The notes: generated by a model not told the origin, from the sequence alone. DNA of 64,000 bases from Chitinophaga pinensis (GCA_945878115.1 CAMDVD010000009.1:1-64000), one strand, 5' to 3'; shown: positions 52,818 through 62,706, counted from the first letter of the stretch. Numbers and translations: made by a program.

Positions 52818-54488
52818 ATGAGTTTATTTCTGAAAAAATCATTAGATAAATTATTAGCAGAAGCACAAGAATCTGGCGAACATACATTGAAAAGAACCTT
52901 GGGTTCTGGTGCATTATTGGCATTAGGAATTGGTGCCATCATTGGTGCAGGAATTTTTGTTCGTACAGCAGCAGCCGCAGGAAACCACGCTGGTCCAGGT
53001 GTGATGATATCCTATATTATTGCTGGAATTGGATGTGCATTTGCTGGTTTATGTTATGTAGAATTCGCTTCCATGATTCCAATCGCAGGTAGTGCTTACA
53101 CTTACAGTTATGCAACAATGGGCGAATTAATTGCATGGATAATAGGATGGGATTTAATTCTAGAATACGCACTCGGCGCGGCTTGTGTGGCTATAGCGTG
53201 GAGCGAATATTTGAATAAACTATGCGAACATTACTTTGGTTTTACCATTCCATATCAATTTTGCCATTCGCCCTTTCAAGCCGATTTGGCTTCGGGTATG
53301 CATGGCATAATGAATATTCCAGCATTGTTAATTTTAGGAATTCTTACTTTGATATTGATACGTGGTACCAAAGAATCCGCTAATTTAAATTCCGTAATCG
53401 TTATTATTAAAGTGGTTATTGTACTAATTTTTATAGCATTGGGTTGGCATTTTATTGTACCAGCAAATCATGCTATTATTATACCACCTAATACAGGTGA
53501 ATCTGGTATGTTTGGTTGGAGTGGTGTATTGCGTGGAGCAGGCATTGTGTTCTTTGCGTATGTTGGATTTGATGCGGTGAGTACCGCGGCACAAGAAGCA
53601 AAGAACCCACAAAAAGGAATGCCTATCGGTATTCTAGGCTCTTTGGCATTTTGTACAGTCCTCTATATTTTATTCTCTTATGTATTAACAGGTATTGCAA
53701 ACTATAAAGAATTTAGTGTTACAGGTCCTGGTCACGAAGCTGCTGTTGCTTATGCAATATCGCATTATATGGTGGGCTATGAATGGTTTGCTGGTTTAAT
53801 TACTATAGCCATTTTAGCTGGTTTTTCATCCGTAATTTTAGTGATGTTGCTTGGTCAATCCAGAGTATTTTATAGTATGGCGAAAGACGGTCTATTGCCA
53901 AAATCATTTTCTGAAGTACACCCTAAATTTAAAACACCAGCCAAAGCAAATATGTGGTTGTTCCTACTTGTTGGAGCTTTTGCTGCTTTCATTCCAGGTG
54001 ATATAGTAGGTGATATGTGCAGTATTGGAACGCTGTTTGCATTTATTTTGGTTTCAGCCGGCGTTATCATTATGCGTAAATCTAACCCAGATACACCACG
54101 ACCATTTAGGGTACCATTGGTTCCTTTAATACCTATTTTAGGAATAGCAGTTTGTGGCTTTATGGTATTTGGATTGGGCTGGGAGAATTGGAGTCGTTTG
54201 GTGGCTTGGTTATTGATTGGATTTGATTTGTATTTAATATATAGTTTGAAAAATAGTATTCTGGCTAATCCTGCTACGGAAGGTAAAAAAGGTCGTTTTA
54301 TCAGTTTGATAGGTTTAGCTACTTCTGTTCTATTATTGTTGATGACCTGTATGCATTATGCCAAGGATTTAGATATTTTATGCAGCAGCTTTAATAAAGA
54401 CGAAGCATTCTTTTATTTTGTAATGGTGTTCTCTGTATTGCATTTAATTGGATTTGGAATTAGCTATTTTAAAAAGAGAGGAGTTTAA
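52818..54488 (+). CDS. APC-superfamily cationic-type amino acid permease
   Basis: Inner-membrane amino acid transporter of 556 aa with about 13-14 helices. Family landmarks: GSGALLALGIGAIIGAGIFVRTA (unwound helix 1), AGLCYVEFASMIPIAGSAYTYSYATMGELIAWIIGWDLILEYALGAACVA, and VFFAYVGFDAVSTAAQEAKNPQKGMPIGI. These match the CAT/YfnA group of the APC family. The exact amino acid is unknown. Upstream TTTG at 52762-52766 and TATCTTAC at 52785 with 19-nt spacing could be the promoter. A long-stem terminator follows. Confidence 0.9.
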   Translation: MSLFLKKSLDKLLAEAQESGEHTLKRTLGSGALLALGIGAIIGAGIFVRTAAAAGNHAGPGVMISYIIAGIGCAFAGLCYVEFASMIPIAGSAYTYSYATMGELIAWIIGWDLILEYALGAACVAIAWSEYLNKLCEHYFGFTIPYQFCHSPFQADLASGMHGIMNIPALLILGILTLILIRGTKESANLNSVIVIIKVVIVLIFIALGWHFIVPANHAIIIPPNTGESGMFGWSGVLRGAGIVFFAYVGFDAVSTAAQEAKNPQKGMPIGILGSLAFCTVLYILFSYVLTGIANYKEFSVTGPGHEAAVAYAISHYMVGYEWFAGLITIAILAGFSSVILVMLLGQSRVFYSMAKDGLLPKSFSEVHPKFKTPAKANMWLFLLVGAFAAFIPGDIVGDMCSIGTLFAFILVSAGVIIMRKSNPDTPRPFRVPLVPLIPILGIAVCGFMVFGLGWENWSRLVAWLLIGFDLYLIYSLKNSILANPATEGKKGRFISLIGLATSVLLLLMTCMHYAKDLDILCSSFNKDEAFFYFVMVFSVLHLIGFGISYFKKRGV

Positions 54489-54513
54489 CAAACAATCAGG
54501 AAGACAAATGCTT

Positions 54514-54573
54514 GTCTCGTACTATAATAAGTCTATAGTTTTACTGTAATCTTATTCTAGTACGAGACTTTTT
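54514..54573 (+). terminator. Long-stem terminator after the amino acid permease
   Basis: GTCTCGTACTA (54514-54524) pairs with TAGTACGAGAC (54558-54568), extended inwards by AATAAG/CTTATT, and is followed by TTTTT. Confidence 0.88.
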
Positions 54574-54596
54574 ACTTCAGCTCACAAACAGCTTTT

Positions 54597-54630
54597 TTTG
54601 TGGTGAAATAAATAATAAAATTATATTTAC
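54597..54630 (+). promoter_or_regulatory. Candidate promoter of the type-B cargo gene
   Basis: TTTG (54597-54600) and TATATTTAC (54622-54630) are 21 nt apart; the box ends 20 nt before the ATG at 54651. Confidence 0.5.
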
Positions 54631-54650
54631 TAATTATTAAATAGCATGCC

Positions 54651-57380
54651 ATGATAAAAAACATTTTACTTTTTGGTTTACTTTGTATTTCGTCATTGGT
54701 GCATGCGCAAAATATTTCTGGTATTATTAATGCCTATGCTGGTATTACTAATATTACTTCCAATGTGCTAACTGTTAATAGCAGCACAGGCTTTGCAATC
54801 GGTGATAAAGTAATGGTCATCAAAATGAAAGGTGCACAAATTAATCAAACAAATTCTGCATCTTATGGAGACACTACAAATATGGGAGAAGCAGGGAAGT
54901 ACATTTTTTCCAATATCATTGCTATCACGCCTACTACTATTACACTTAGTCCTTTTTGTAATGTGTTCGCGAATAACTCGTATCTACAAGTAGTAACGGT
55001 ACCACAATATACTAATCCAACCGTATTGCCTGCAGGAATTGTATGTGCGCCTTGGGATGGAGTCTCTGGCGGAATATTAATTTTTGAAGCTTCTGGTATA
55101 CTTACTTTAAATGGAGATGTAATTGGAAGTTTTTTAGGGTATAGAGGTGGCAATATTTTCGGAAATGTTTTTTCTTGTAATAATGCTAATTTCTATTCAG
55201 CCCAAGCTGCTTCTTCTTGGGAAGGGAAAAAAGGAGAAGGTATAGCAGATTATATTGTGGGACAAGAATGCGGTAGAGGTAAACTTGCGAATGGCGGTGG
55301 TGGAGCCGCTTCAGGAAATACTGGTGCTGGTGGTGGTGGCAATGGTGGCAATGGTGGTAATGGTGGATATGAATATAATGGATGCGGAACTACTGTTTTT
55401 AGTTTAGGTTCAAAAGGTATTGCACATCTGAATTCTGCACTCATCATGGGCGGCGGCGGAGGTGGTCCGCAACATGATAATGGACAGACAGTTTACAATG
55501 GTGGTAATGGTGGTAGTATTATATATATCAAAGCCGCACAAATTATTAGTAATGGTGCTGGAATTAAATCAAATGGGGGTTCTGTTCCAACAATTAATGA
55601 TGAAGGTTCATCTGCCGGTGGTGCAGGTGGTAGTATATATTTGACTTGCCCTTTGTATACTGGCTCATTGCTTATTCAAGCAGATGGCGGTAATGGAGGA
55701 TCTAATAACAATACCATTTTTACAAACAATTGTCATGGGCCTGGAGGTGGAGGTGGCGGTGGTCTAGTATGGCTTTCAACAGCCACAATACCAGCAGCGC
55801 TTACTATCACCAAAATTGGGGGTAATGCAGGTTTGATATTAAATCCAGCAAGTACTTGCTATAATACAAATTATAATGCTACGAATGGGGATAGTGGAAT
55901 TATAAAATATAATTTTGTGCCTACTCCGCCGCCGAATCCACCGAGTGTATTCATTGGAAATGATACTACCATTTGTACTGGAACTACCATAACATTAAAT
56001 GCTGGAGCTGGCTATACAAGCTACTTGTGGGATAATGCATCGAATGCGCAAACACGTGTGATTAATGCACCTGGGATTTATTATGTAACAGTTACTACAG
56101 GTGCTGGCTGCACTGGAAGTGACACGATTAAAGTATTACAAAATAATTCAGTGCAAGCGTCATTCATTCCGCAAATTAAATTGGGTTGTATAAATGATAC
56201 GGTTGTTTTTCAAAATACTTCAGTTGGTGCAACGCAATATATTTGGAACTTTGGGGATGCTGGTGGTTCTACGCAAACAAGTCCTACGCATGTATACACT
56301 AATCAAGCTATCTATAATGTGCGATTGATTGCGATTAGTTCACCATGTCGAGATACTATTATCATTCCTATTGATATCCAACATCCATTGAATGCAGTAT
56401 TTGCATTAACGGATTCTATCTGTATTACACAAAATGCAATTGCAACTTCATTGTCAACGCCTATCCTATCATTACATACTTGGTCATGGGGAGATGGAAC
56501 TTCAATAACCACAACGCCGCCACCTTCTTTGGCTGCACATACTTACACCAATGGGGGATTATATACGGTATCATTAACCATTACCGATACACTAGGATGT
56601 ACGGATACCATGAGTCGTGCGCTATATGTAGTACCAGCAACATATGTATCTTTTACAGTATCAGACGATCATGTCTGTGTTGGTGAACCAATATTTATAC
56701 AAGATAGTATTGCCCCACATACCAAAAATTTCATCTGGGATTTTGGAGATGGAAGTAAATCGTACAATATACATCACCCACAACATGTCTATGATTTAGC
56801 AGGCAATTATAATATAACACTTACAGGTCAATACAGTATTTGTCCAGATGCCGTTGCGCAAGTACCCATTGTGGTTGAGCCATATCCAAATGTAAATCTT
56901 GGAAGAGACACTGCTATTTGTCCTGGTGTTACAAGTTCCATTCTATTAAGCGATATCAATAACAATGCGAGTTTATTTACTTGGAGTACTGGTGAAACTA
57001 GCAACAGTATTGTTGTAGCCGAACCGGGGCATTATTGGGTGAAAGCTACAAATGGCGATTGCTCTGTAACAGATAGTATTTGGATTAAAAGGGATTGCTA
57101 TTTGAATATTCCGAATTCATTTTCTCCGAATGGGGATGGACTCAATGATTACTTTTTACCTCGCGAATTATTAGCGAGTGGCTTGTATACTTTTAAAATG
57201 AATATTTTTAATCGTTGGGGCGAAAATATTTTTACAACAACCAAGCTCGATGGACGAGGATGGGACGGTAAATATAATGGGGTTGTTCAACCTGTAGGCG
57301 TATATGTATATGTGATTGATGCTGTGTTTAATAATGCAATCAAGAAAAATTTTACAGGTAATGTTACTTTACTTCGGTAA
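54651..57380 (+). CDS. PKD-repeat protein with gliding-motility/T9SS type B C-terminus
   Basis: 909-aa secreted protein. Signal peptide IKNILLFGLLCISSLVHAQ; an N-terminal beta domain; a highly Gly-rich segment at about residues 212-376 (GGGGAASGNTGAGGGGNGGNGGNGG); an Ig-like module (IGNDTTICTGTTITLNAG); and three PKD modules at about 504-565, 583-650 and 670-728 (YIWNFGDAGG, HTWSWGDGTS, FIWDFGDGSK). The C-terminal CHU_C/type B sorting domain is at about 817-909 (NIPNSFSPNGDGLNDYFLP … FNRWGENIF … WDGKYNGVVQPVGVYVYVIDA). It is probably retained on the surface or released as an adhesin or matrix protein. Confidence 0.87.
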   Translation: MIKNILLFGLLCISSLVHAQNISGIINAYAGITNITSNVLTVNSSTGFAIGDKVMVIKMKGAQINQTNSASYGDTTNMGEAGKYIFSNIIAITPTTITLSPFCNVFANNSYLQVVTVPQYTNPTVLPAGIVCAPWDGVSGGILIFEASGILTLNGDVIGSFLGYRGGNIFGNVFSCNNANFYSAQAASSWEGKKGEGIADYIVGQECGRGKLANGGGGAASGNTGAGGGGNGGNGGNGGYEYNGCGTTVFSLGSKGIAHLNSALIMGGGGGGPQHDNGQTVYNGGNGGSIIYIKAAQIISNGAGIKSNGGSVPTINDEGSSAGGAGGSIYLTCPLYTGSLLIQADGGNGGSNNNTIFTNNCHGPGGGGGGGLVWLSTATIPAALTITKIGGNAGLILNPASTCYNTNYNATNGDSGIIKYNFVPTPPPNPPSVFIGNDTTICTGTTITLNAGAGYTSYLWDNASNAQTRVINAPGIYYVTVTTGAGCTGSDTIKVLQNNSVQASFIPQIKLGCINDTVVFQNTSVGATQYIWNFGDAGGSTQTSPTHVYTNQAIYNVRLIAISSPCRDTIIIPIDIQHPLNAVFALTDSICITQNAIATSLSTPILSLHTWSWGDGTSITTTPPPSLAAHTYTNGGLYTVSLTITDTLGCTDTMSRALYVVPATYVSFTVSDDHVCVGEPIFIQDSIAPHTKNFIWDFGDGSKSYNIHHPQHVYDLAGNYNITLTGQYSICPDAVAQVPIVVEPYPNVNLGRDTAICPGVTSSILLSDINNNASLFTWSTGETSNSIVVAEPGHYWVKATNGDCSVTDSIWIKRDCYLNIPNSFSPNGDGLNDYFLPRELLASGLYTFKMNIFNRWGENIFTTTKLDGRGWDGKYNGVVQPVGVYVYVIDAVFNNAIKKNFTGNVTLLR

Positions 57381-57463
57381 AGAAATTGTGTTGTAAATTA
57401 AACAGTGCGAGATTGCCAAATCATGAATTATAGCTTACATTTGAGGCTGTAAAAAAAAGTCTT

Positions 57464-58486
57464 ATGTCGGGGATTACAAATACTAATCGAATTGATGTTG
57501 TCAATATTGGGCTACTTCTTTTTTCTTGCTTGTTAGCATTTATTATTCCATTTGAATTATTTTTATTTGCGTATGGCGTACTAGGACCATTGCATTATTT
57601 GACAGAAATTTCATGGTTGCATGATAAGAATTATTTTACCACTGACAAGAGAGATGTGATTCTTCTGGTTGTTGTTTCCCTCATACTTACTATTGTTAAC
57701 TTGAAAGTGTATATTCCAATTGTAAAGGAATTAGATTTTGGTGAGTCTAAGGCAGTGTATACTTTTTTAAATCAAATTATTTTTATTGCGTTCGGAAGCT
57801 CTTTGTTTTTTGCATTAATTAAGAAGCGAATTTATAAAATTGTTGGTGTGCTTATCATTATTTTAATGAGTTTAGTTGTCGAAAATTTTGCTGTAATTTT
57901 TTCCGTATTCTTGCCAACATTAATTCATGTTTTTCTATTTACTTGGTTATTCATGTTGTATGGTTCTTTGAAAACAAAATCAAAAATGGGTTACTTGTCT
58001 GTTGTCTTATTAGCAATTATTCCTTTTATATTATTTTATGCTTTTCCAAATAAACAATTTGTACCCATCTCGGAATATGGAAGAAGTACTTATGGTCCAT
58101 TTGAACAATTGAATATGGAAATATTGAAATTATTTGGCGTACAGTTTCATTCAATAGATAATGTCAAGACAGAGGTTTTTAATTCAAGACTTGGTCTAGC
58201 CATTATGCGCTTTATAGCATTCGCATACACTTATCATTATTTGAATTGGTTTTCAAAAACTAAAGTGATTGGGTGGCATGATATTCCACGAAGTAGGGCA
58301 ATATTTATTGTCTTACTTTGGATTGTTTCTCTTGTGTTATATGGCATCGATTATTCATTAGGTTTCAAATGGCTTTTCTTATTGAGTTTCATGCATGTGA
58401 TGTTAGAATTCCCTTTGAATTATATTTCCTTCGTCGGCATTTTTAAAGCACTGACTGGATCGGGAGTTAAGGCAGTTAGCAAATAA
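57464..58486 (+). CDS. Polytopic membrane protein of unknown function
   Basis: 340 aa with about nine hydrophobic helices covering nearly the whole chain (IGLLLFSCLLAFIIPFELFLFAYG, VILLVVVSLILTIVNL, LNQIIFIAFGSSLFFALI and others). Short polar landmarks are LGPLHYLTEISWLHDKNYF after helix 1 and AYTYHYLNWFSKTKVIGWHDIPRSRA between late helices; the repeated His near helix ends (HYLTE, THVF-like TLIHVF, YHYLNWFS, SFMHVML) could bind a metal or haem. No transporter or enzyme family was recognised. Same strand as the secreted endonuclease 16 nt downstream, so possibly co-transcribed. Confidence 0.72.
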   Translation: MSGITNTNRIDVVNIGLLLFSCLLAFIIPFELFLFAYGVLGPLHYLTEISWLHDKNYFTTDKRDVILLVVVSLILTIVNLKVYIPIVKELDFGESKAVYTFLNQIIFIAFGSSLFFALIKKRIYKIVGVLIIILMSLVVENFAVIFSVFLPTLIHVFLFTWLFMLYGSLKTKSKMGYLSVVLLAIIPFILFYAFPNKQFVPISEYGRSTYGPFEQLNMEILKLFGVQFHSIDNVKTEVFNSRLGLAIMRFIAFAYTYHYLNWFSKTKVIGWHDIPRSRAIFIVLLWIVSLVLYGIDYSLGFKWLFLLSFMHVMLEFPLNYISFVGIFKALTGSGVKAVSK

Positions 58487-58502
58487 ATTAAAAAAAAATA
58501 GC

Positions 58503-59546
58503 ATGAAGAAAATATTTATTTTAACCTTAGTGATATGTATTTATGTGCAAAAAATTCAGGCACAATATTATAGCACGGCTGTAGGCTTGAATGGTGCAGC
58601 ATTGAAGACGGCACTTCATCAAATCATCAAAAACCATAATGATCAAGGTTGGCCTTTGTGGAGTTTTTTTTCTTCAACGGATGATATTAATGGTAATCAA
58701 ATATGGGATATTTATTCTGATATTCCAGGAGGAACTCCGCCATATCTGTATACTGTTGTCACTAATCAATGTGGAACCTATTCACAAGAAGGGAATTGTT
58801 ATAATCACGAACACACTTGGCCTAGTACTTATTTTAATGATAACCAACCCATGCGTACCGATTTGAATCATGTATTTCCAACCGATGGATGGGTAAATAA
58901 TAAACGCAGCAATTTTCCATACGGTAATGTGACTTCTGTAACTTGGACATCTTCTAATGGTTCAACATTAGGTACATCTAATACCTATGCTGGTTATACG
59001 GATAAGGTATTTGAACCAATCGATTCATTCAAAGGCGATTTGGCAAGAGTGTATTTTTATATGTCTACTCGATATGAAAGTGAGGATGCTGGCTGGCAAA
59101 ATTGGGTCATGGCAAATGGCGCTGTACTTACCACTTCCGCCATCAATTTATTATTAACTTGGCATCACAATGATCCAGTAAGTCAAAAAGAATTGGATAG
59201 AAATGAGGCCGTGTTTACTATTCAAGGAAACCGTAATCCATTCATTGATCATCCCGAATACGCAGATTGTATTTGGGGCGCTGGGGATTGTAGTTCTCTT
59301 TCCATTAAAAAAATATCTTGGGAAAATAGTATTCAATTATTGCCAAATCCTTCTACTGCCAATTTACATATCCAAATAGGAAATGAAATTCATTTATTTT
59401 CGGTGCAAGTAAAAAATATGGTCGGTACCACTTTACAAACTTGTTCTTCCAATAGCCTAGATATTTCATCATTGCCAGTTGGAAACTATGTGCTTTCTTT
59501 AGCAACAGATAAAGGGTTGGTTCACAAATTATTTACCAAAAATTAA
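58503..59546 (+). CDS. Secreted endonuclease I family nuclease with T9SS signal
   Basis: 347-aa extracellular nuclease of the EndA/NucM family. Signal peptide KKIFILTLVICIYVQKIQAQ; catalytic region CYNHEHTWPSTYFNDNQPMRTDLNHVFPTDGWVNNKRSNFPYG with the His/Asn of a beta-beta-alpha metal finger, then FEPIDSFKGDLARVYFYMSTRYE and a late ELDRNEAVFTIQGNRNPFIDHPEYADCIWG, all family hallmarks. A type A-like sorting domain ends it (IQLLPNPSTANLHIQIGN … KLFTKN). It would degrade environmental DNA or RNA for nutrients or biofilm control. One nucleotide separates it from the YggS gene. Confidence 0.92.
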   Translation: MKKIFILTLVICIYVQKIQAQYYSTAVGLNGAALKTALHQIIKNHNDQGWPLWSFFSSTDDINGNQIWDIYSDIPGGTPPYLYTVVTNQCGTYSQEGNCYNHEHTWPSTYFNDNQPMRTDLNHVFPTDGWVNNKRSNFPYGNVTSVTWTSSNGSTLGTSNTYAGYTDKVFEPIDSFKGDLARVYFYMSTRYESEDAGWQNWVMANGAVLTTSAINLLLTWHHNDPVSQKELDRNEAVFTIQGNRNPFIDHPEYADCIWGAGDCSSLSIKKISWENSIQLLPNPSTANLHIQIGNEIHLFSVQVKNMVGTTLQTCSSNSLDISSLPVGNYVLSLATDKGLVHKLFTKN

Positions 59547-59547
59547 T

Positions 59548-60213
59548 ATGTCTTTACTTACCCAAATTCAAGAAGAGCTGCAACAAAATAAAACCACTTT
59601 GGTTGCGGTTTCCAAAACAAAGTCTTGCGAAGCCATTCTAACTTTGTACAATGAAGGTCAAAGAATTTTTGGTGAAAATAAAGTGCAGGAATTAGTAGAG
59701 AAGCAAGCCCAATTGCCTAAGGATATTCAGTGGCATCTCATTGGTCATTTGCAAACGAATAAGGTAAAATATATTATACCTTTTGTGGACATGATCCATT
59801 CGGTGGATAGTTTGCATTTACTTCGAGAAATTAATAAACAGGCGAACTTGCAAAATAAAATGGTTAGCGTGTTGTTACAAGTACATATTGCGCAAGAAGA
59901 CAGCAAATTTGGTTTGGATACGAAGGAACTTGTCGAAATAATGGAATATTATACAGCCGAAAATTCTTCATTAAGCAATGTCACTATTTGTGGTTTGATG
60001 GGCATGGCCACTTTCACGGAGGACGAACAAATTATTCGACACGAATTTAAGCAGTTAATGGAACTTTTTACTTTTATAAAAAACGGTTATTTGATTCACA
60101 AGAAAGATTTCAAAGAAAGATCGATGGGTATGAGTGGTGATTATAAAATTGCAATGCAAGAAGGAAGTACCATGGTGAGAATTGGGAGCTTATTATTTGG
60201 GGATCGAAAATAA
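59548..60213 (+). CDS. YggS/PLPBP family pyridoxal-phosphate-binding protein
   Basis: 221-aa cytoplasmic PLP homeostasis protein. PLP-Lys is Lys23 in TLVAVSKTKS; IFGENKVQELVEK, WHLIGHLQTNKVKYI and LLQVHIAQEDSKFGLD follow, and the phosphate loop is MGMSGDYKIAMQEGSTMVRIGSLLFG. It carries PLP as a chaperone or buffer and has no known enzymatic reaction. Start ATG lies 1 nt after the nuclease stop, so it is likely co-transcribed, though functionally unrelated. Confidence 0.94.
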   Translation: MSLLTQIQEELQQNKTTLVAVSKTKSCEAILTLYNEGQRIFGENKVQELVEKQAQLPKDIQWHLIGHLQTNKVKYIIPFVDMIHSVDSLHLLREINKQANLQNKMVSVLLQVHIAQEDSKFGLDTKELVEIMEYYTAENSSLSNVTICGLMGMATFTEDEQIIRHEFKQLMELFTFIKNGYLIHKKDFKERSMGMSGDYKIAMQEGSTMVRIGSLLFGDRK

Positions 60214-60416
60214 TTGAAAATTATTGAGTGTCTATTTTTTTGTCAAAAATGGAAGTGGATGAAGAAAAAGATGTAGTAAATGCAAATGCAGTTGGATACA
60301 ATCCAATACCAATAGGCATTTACGAATAATTTATTTTTTTACTTTCTTGAGTAGTTAGTAAATTATGCATTGGAATTATATTTAAAATAATATATATTAT
60401 TTAATTTAATGTTTTG

Positions 60417-60441
60417 TATTTTAAAGAAATTCTTTAAAATA
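60417..60441. promoter_or_regulatory. glnN: Perfect 25-nt palindrome upstream of glnN (operator candidate)
   Basis: TATTTTAAAGAA-A-TTCTTTAAAATA, 12-bp arms around one base, lies 47 nt before the ATG. A CTAATATTTGC -7-like box is at 60464-60474, so the palindrome sits at or just upstream of the -33 position, where a nitrogen-responsive repressor or activator could act. The rest of 60214-60488 shows only A/T-rich sequence and a doubtful 26-codon ORF. Confidence 0.55.
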
Positions 60442-60488
60442 CTTGTGTGAGATAAGAGGAAGTCTAATATTTGCAAAAAAAATATATA

Positions 60489-62681
60489 ATGAGCAATTTA
60501 CGTTTCAACGCGGTAAAAGAATTGAATCTTGGTACAAAAGACATTCGTGGATACGGAGATCAAAAAGTAACATCCTTATTTGCAAGTAATGTTTTTACAA
60601 CTAAAGCGCAACGAGAGTATTTGAGCGATGAGGCGTATAAAAGCATCATCACTTCGGTAAAAACGGGAAGCAAGATAGACCGTAAAATGGCGGAACAAAT
60701 TGCAAATGGCATGAAAGCATGGGCAATGGAAAGAGGTGTTTCTCACTTTTCGCATTGGTTTCAACCTTTAACGGGTGGTACTGCAGAAAAGCATGATTCG
60801 TTTTTTACTTTAAAAGGAGATGGAACGCCATTAGAAATTTTTGATGGAGATGCTTTGACACAACAAGAACCAGATGCGTCTAGTTTTCCAAATGGAGGAA
60901 TTCGTGCCACATTCGAAGCAAGAGGTTATACCGCTTGGGATCCCACTTCACCAGCTTTTATTTTGGAAATGGCTCACGGCAAAACGCTTTGCATTCCAAC
61001 CATATTTATTTCCTACAGTGGTGAATCGTTAGATACAAAAACACCATTATTAAAAGCATTAGATTTAGTCAATAAATCTGCATTAGATGTGTGTCATTAT
61101 TTTGATAAAAATATTACTCGTGTTGCACCTACTTTGGGTTGGGAACAAGAATATTTTGTAATTGAAGAGTCGATGGCGAATGCACGTCCTGATTTATTAG
61201 CAACTGGTCGAACACTTTACGGACATACACCAGCCAAAGGACAACAATTGGATGATCATTATTTTGGTGCTATACCAGAGAGAGTATTTGCTTACATGCA
61301 AGACTTTGAACAAGAGTCTTACAAGCTTGGTATTCCATTACGTACTCGACACAATGAGGTTGCTCCTTCTCAATTTGAATGTGCACCTATTTTTGAAGAA
61401 GTAAATATAGCAGTAGATCATAATTCATTATTAATGGATGTGATGCAACGTGTTGCGAAGCGTCATAAATTAAAAGTATTGATGCATGAAAAACCATTCG
61501 CTGGTGTGAATGGAAGTGGTAAGCACAACAATTGGAGTTTGGCTACAGATACTGGAATTAATTTATTAGCACCAGGCAAAACGCCACGAACGAATTTAAT
61601 GTTTTTAACCTTTTTTGTGAACGTATTAAAGGCAGTGCACACACACGCTGATTTGTTGCGCGCTTCAATAGCTTCTTCCAATAATGACCATAGACTTGGT
61701 GCGAATGAAGCACCACCAGCTATCATCTCCGTATTCATTGGAAAATATTTGACAGACGTTTTGAAGGAAGTAGAAACTCGAGTAACTGGCAAATTCACGG
61801 AACAAGATGAAGTGATTTTGAAAATGGACATTCATAAAAATATACCGGAATTATTAATGGATAATACCGATAGAAATAGAACTAGTCCATTTGCATTTAC
61901 AGGGAATAAATTTGAATTCCGTGCAGTAGGTTCAAGTGCCAACTGTGCTTGGCCTATGACGATTTTGAATTCGATCATGGCAAATACCTTGATTGATTTT
62001 AAGAAAGAAGTAGACGCTTTAATCGATAAAGGCGAGAAGAAAGAAATAGCAGTTTTACATATCATTCGTAAGTATATTACAGAAAGTAAAGCAATCTGTT
62101 TTGAAGGCGATAATTATAGTGAAGCTTGGGCACAAGAAGCAGCGCAAAGAGGATTAAATAATTTCAAGGACACACCTAGAGCTTTAGATGTTTTCGCTAC
62201 GGATATCACAAAAAAATTATTTAAGGATTTAAATATTTTTACGCATAAGGAAGTGGAAGCTCGACATGAAATTATGTTGGAAGAATATGTGAAGAAGGTT
62301 CAAATTGAAGCAAGGCTCATGGGCTATTTGGCAAGTAATACCATTTTGCCGCCATCTATTCAATATCAAAATATGTTGATTGAAAATGTAAAAGGCTTAA
62401 AAGAAATTGGCTTGAAACCAGAATCATTTAAAGCGCAAATGGATATCATAGAAGTTATTTCTACACATATTAATTCTATCAGTGACCAAGTAGAAAAAAT
62501 GATAGAAGCAAGAAAAGTCGCTAATGAATTAGAAGATATGCATGCGAAAGCTGTTGCCTATTGTGATCAAGTAAAACCATATTTTGATACCATTCGTTAT
62601 CATGCCGATAAATTAGAATTGATAGTGGATGATAAAATATGGGTATTGCCAAAATATCGCGAGATGTTATTTTTAAGATAG
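60489..62681 (+). CDS. glnN: Glutamine synthetase type III
   Basis: Assimilates ammonium into glutamine with ATP. 730 aa from the ATG at 60489 (MSNLRFNAVKEL); the track start is six codons earlier. Type III features: length over 700, an N-terminal region with GVSHFSHWFQPLTGGTAEKHDSFF, the active-site blocks GWEQEYFVIEE (metal Glu), RHNEVAPSQFECAPIFEEVNIAVDHN, MHEKPFAGVNGSGKHNNWSL (His, ATP/glutamate site), and FAFTGNKFEFRAVGSSANCAWPMTILN. Long C-terminal helices follow. Monocistronic with a terminator and a palindrome in its promoter, so probably nitrogen-regulated. Confidence 0.96.
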   Translation: MSNLRFNAVKELNLGTKDIRGYGDQKVTSLFASNVFTTKAQREYLSDEAYKSIITSVKTGSKIDRKMAEQIANGMKAWAMERGVSHFSHWFQPLTGGTAEKHDSFFTLKGDGTPLEIFDGDALTQQEPDASSFPNGGIRATFEARGYTAWDPTSPAFILEMAHGKTLCIPTIFISYSGESLDTKTPLLKALDLVNKSALDVCHYFDKNITRVAPTLGWEQEYFVIEESMANARPDLLATGRTLYGHTPAKGQQLDDHYFGAIPERVFAYMQDFEQESYKLGIPLRTRHNEVAPSQFECAPIFEEVNIAVDHNSLLMDVMQRVAKRHKLKVLMHEKPFAGVNGSGKHNNWSLATDTGINLLAPGKTPRTNLMFLTFFVNVLKAVHTHADLLRASIASSNNDHRLGANEAPPAIISVFIGKYLTDVLKEVETRVTGKFTEQDEVILKMDIHKNIPELLMDNTDRNRTSPFAFTGNKFEFRAVGSSANCAWPMTILNSIMANTLIDFKKEVDALIDKGEKKEIAVLHIIRKYITESKAICFEGDNYSEAWAQEAAQRGLNNFKDTPRALDVFATDITKKLFKDLNIFTHKEVEARHEIMLEEYVKKVQIEARLMGYLASNTILPPSIQYQNMLIENVKGLKEIGLKPESFKAQMDIIEVISTHINSISDQVEKMIEARKVANELEDMHAKAVAYCDQVKPYFDTIRYHADKLELIVDDKIWVLPKYREMLFLR

Positions 62682-62706
62682 AATATTCGAAATCAAAATA
62701 GTAAAC

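Noticed and set aside
60249-60329. 26-codon ORF MEVDEEKDVVNANAVGYNPIPIGIYE
   Set aside because: Possibly a remnant, but too short to support a gene; no family recognised.
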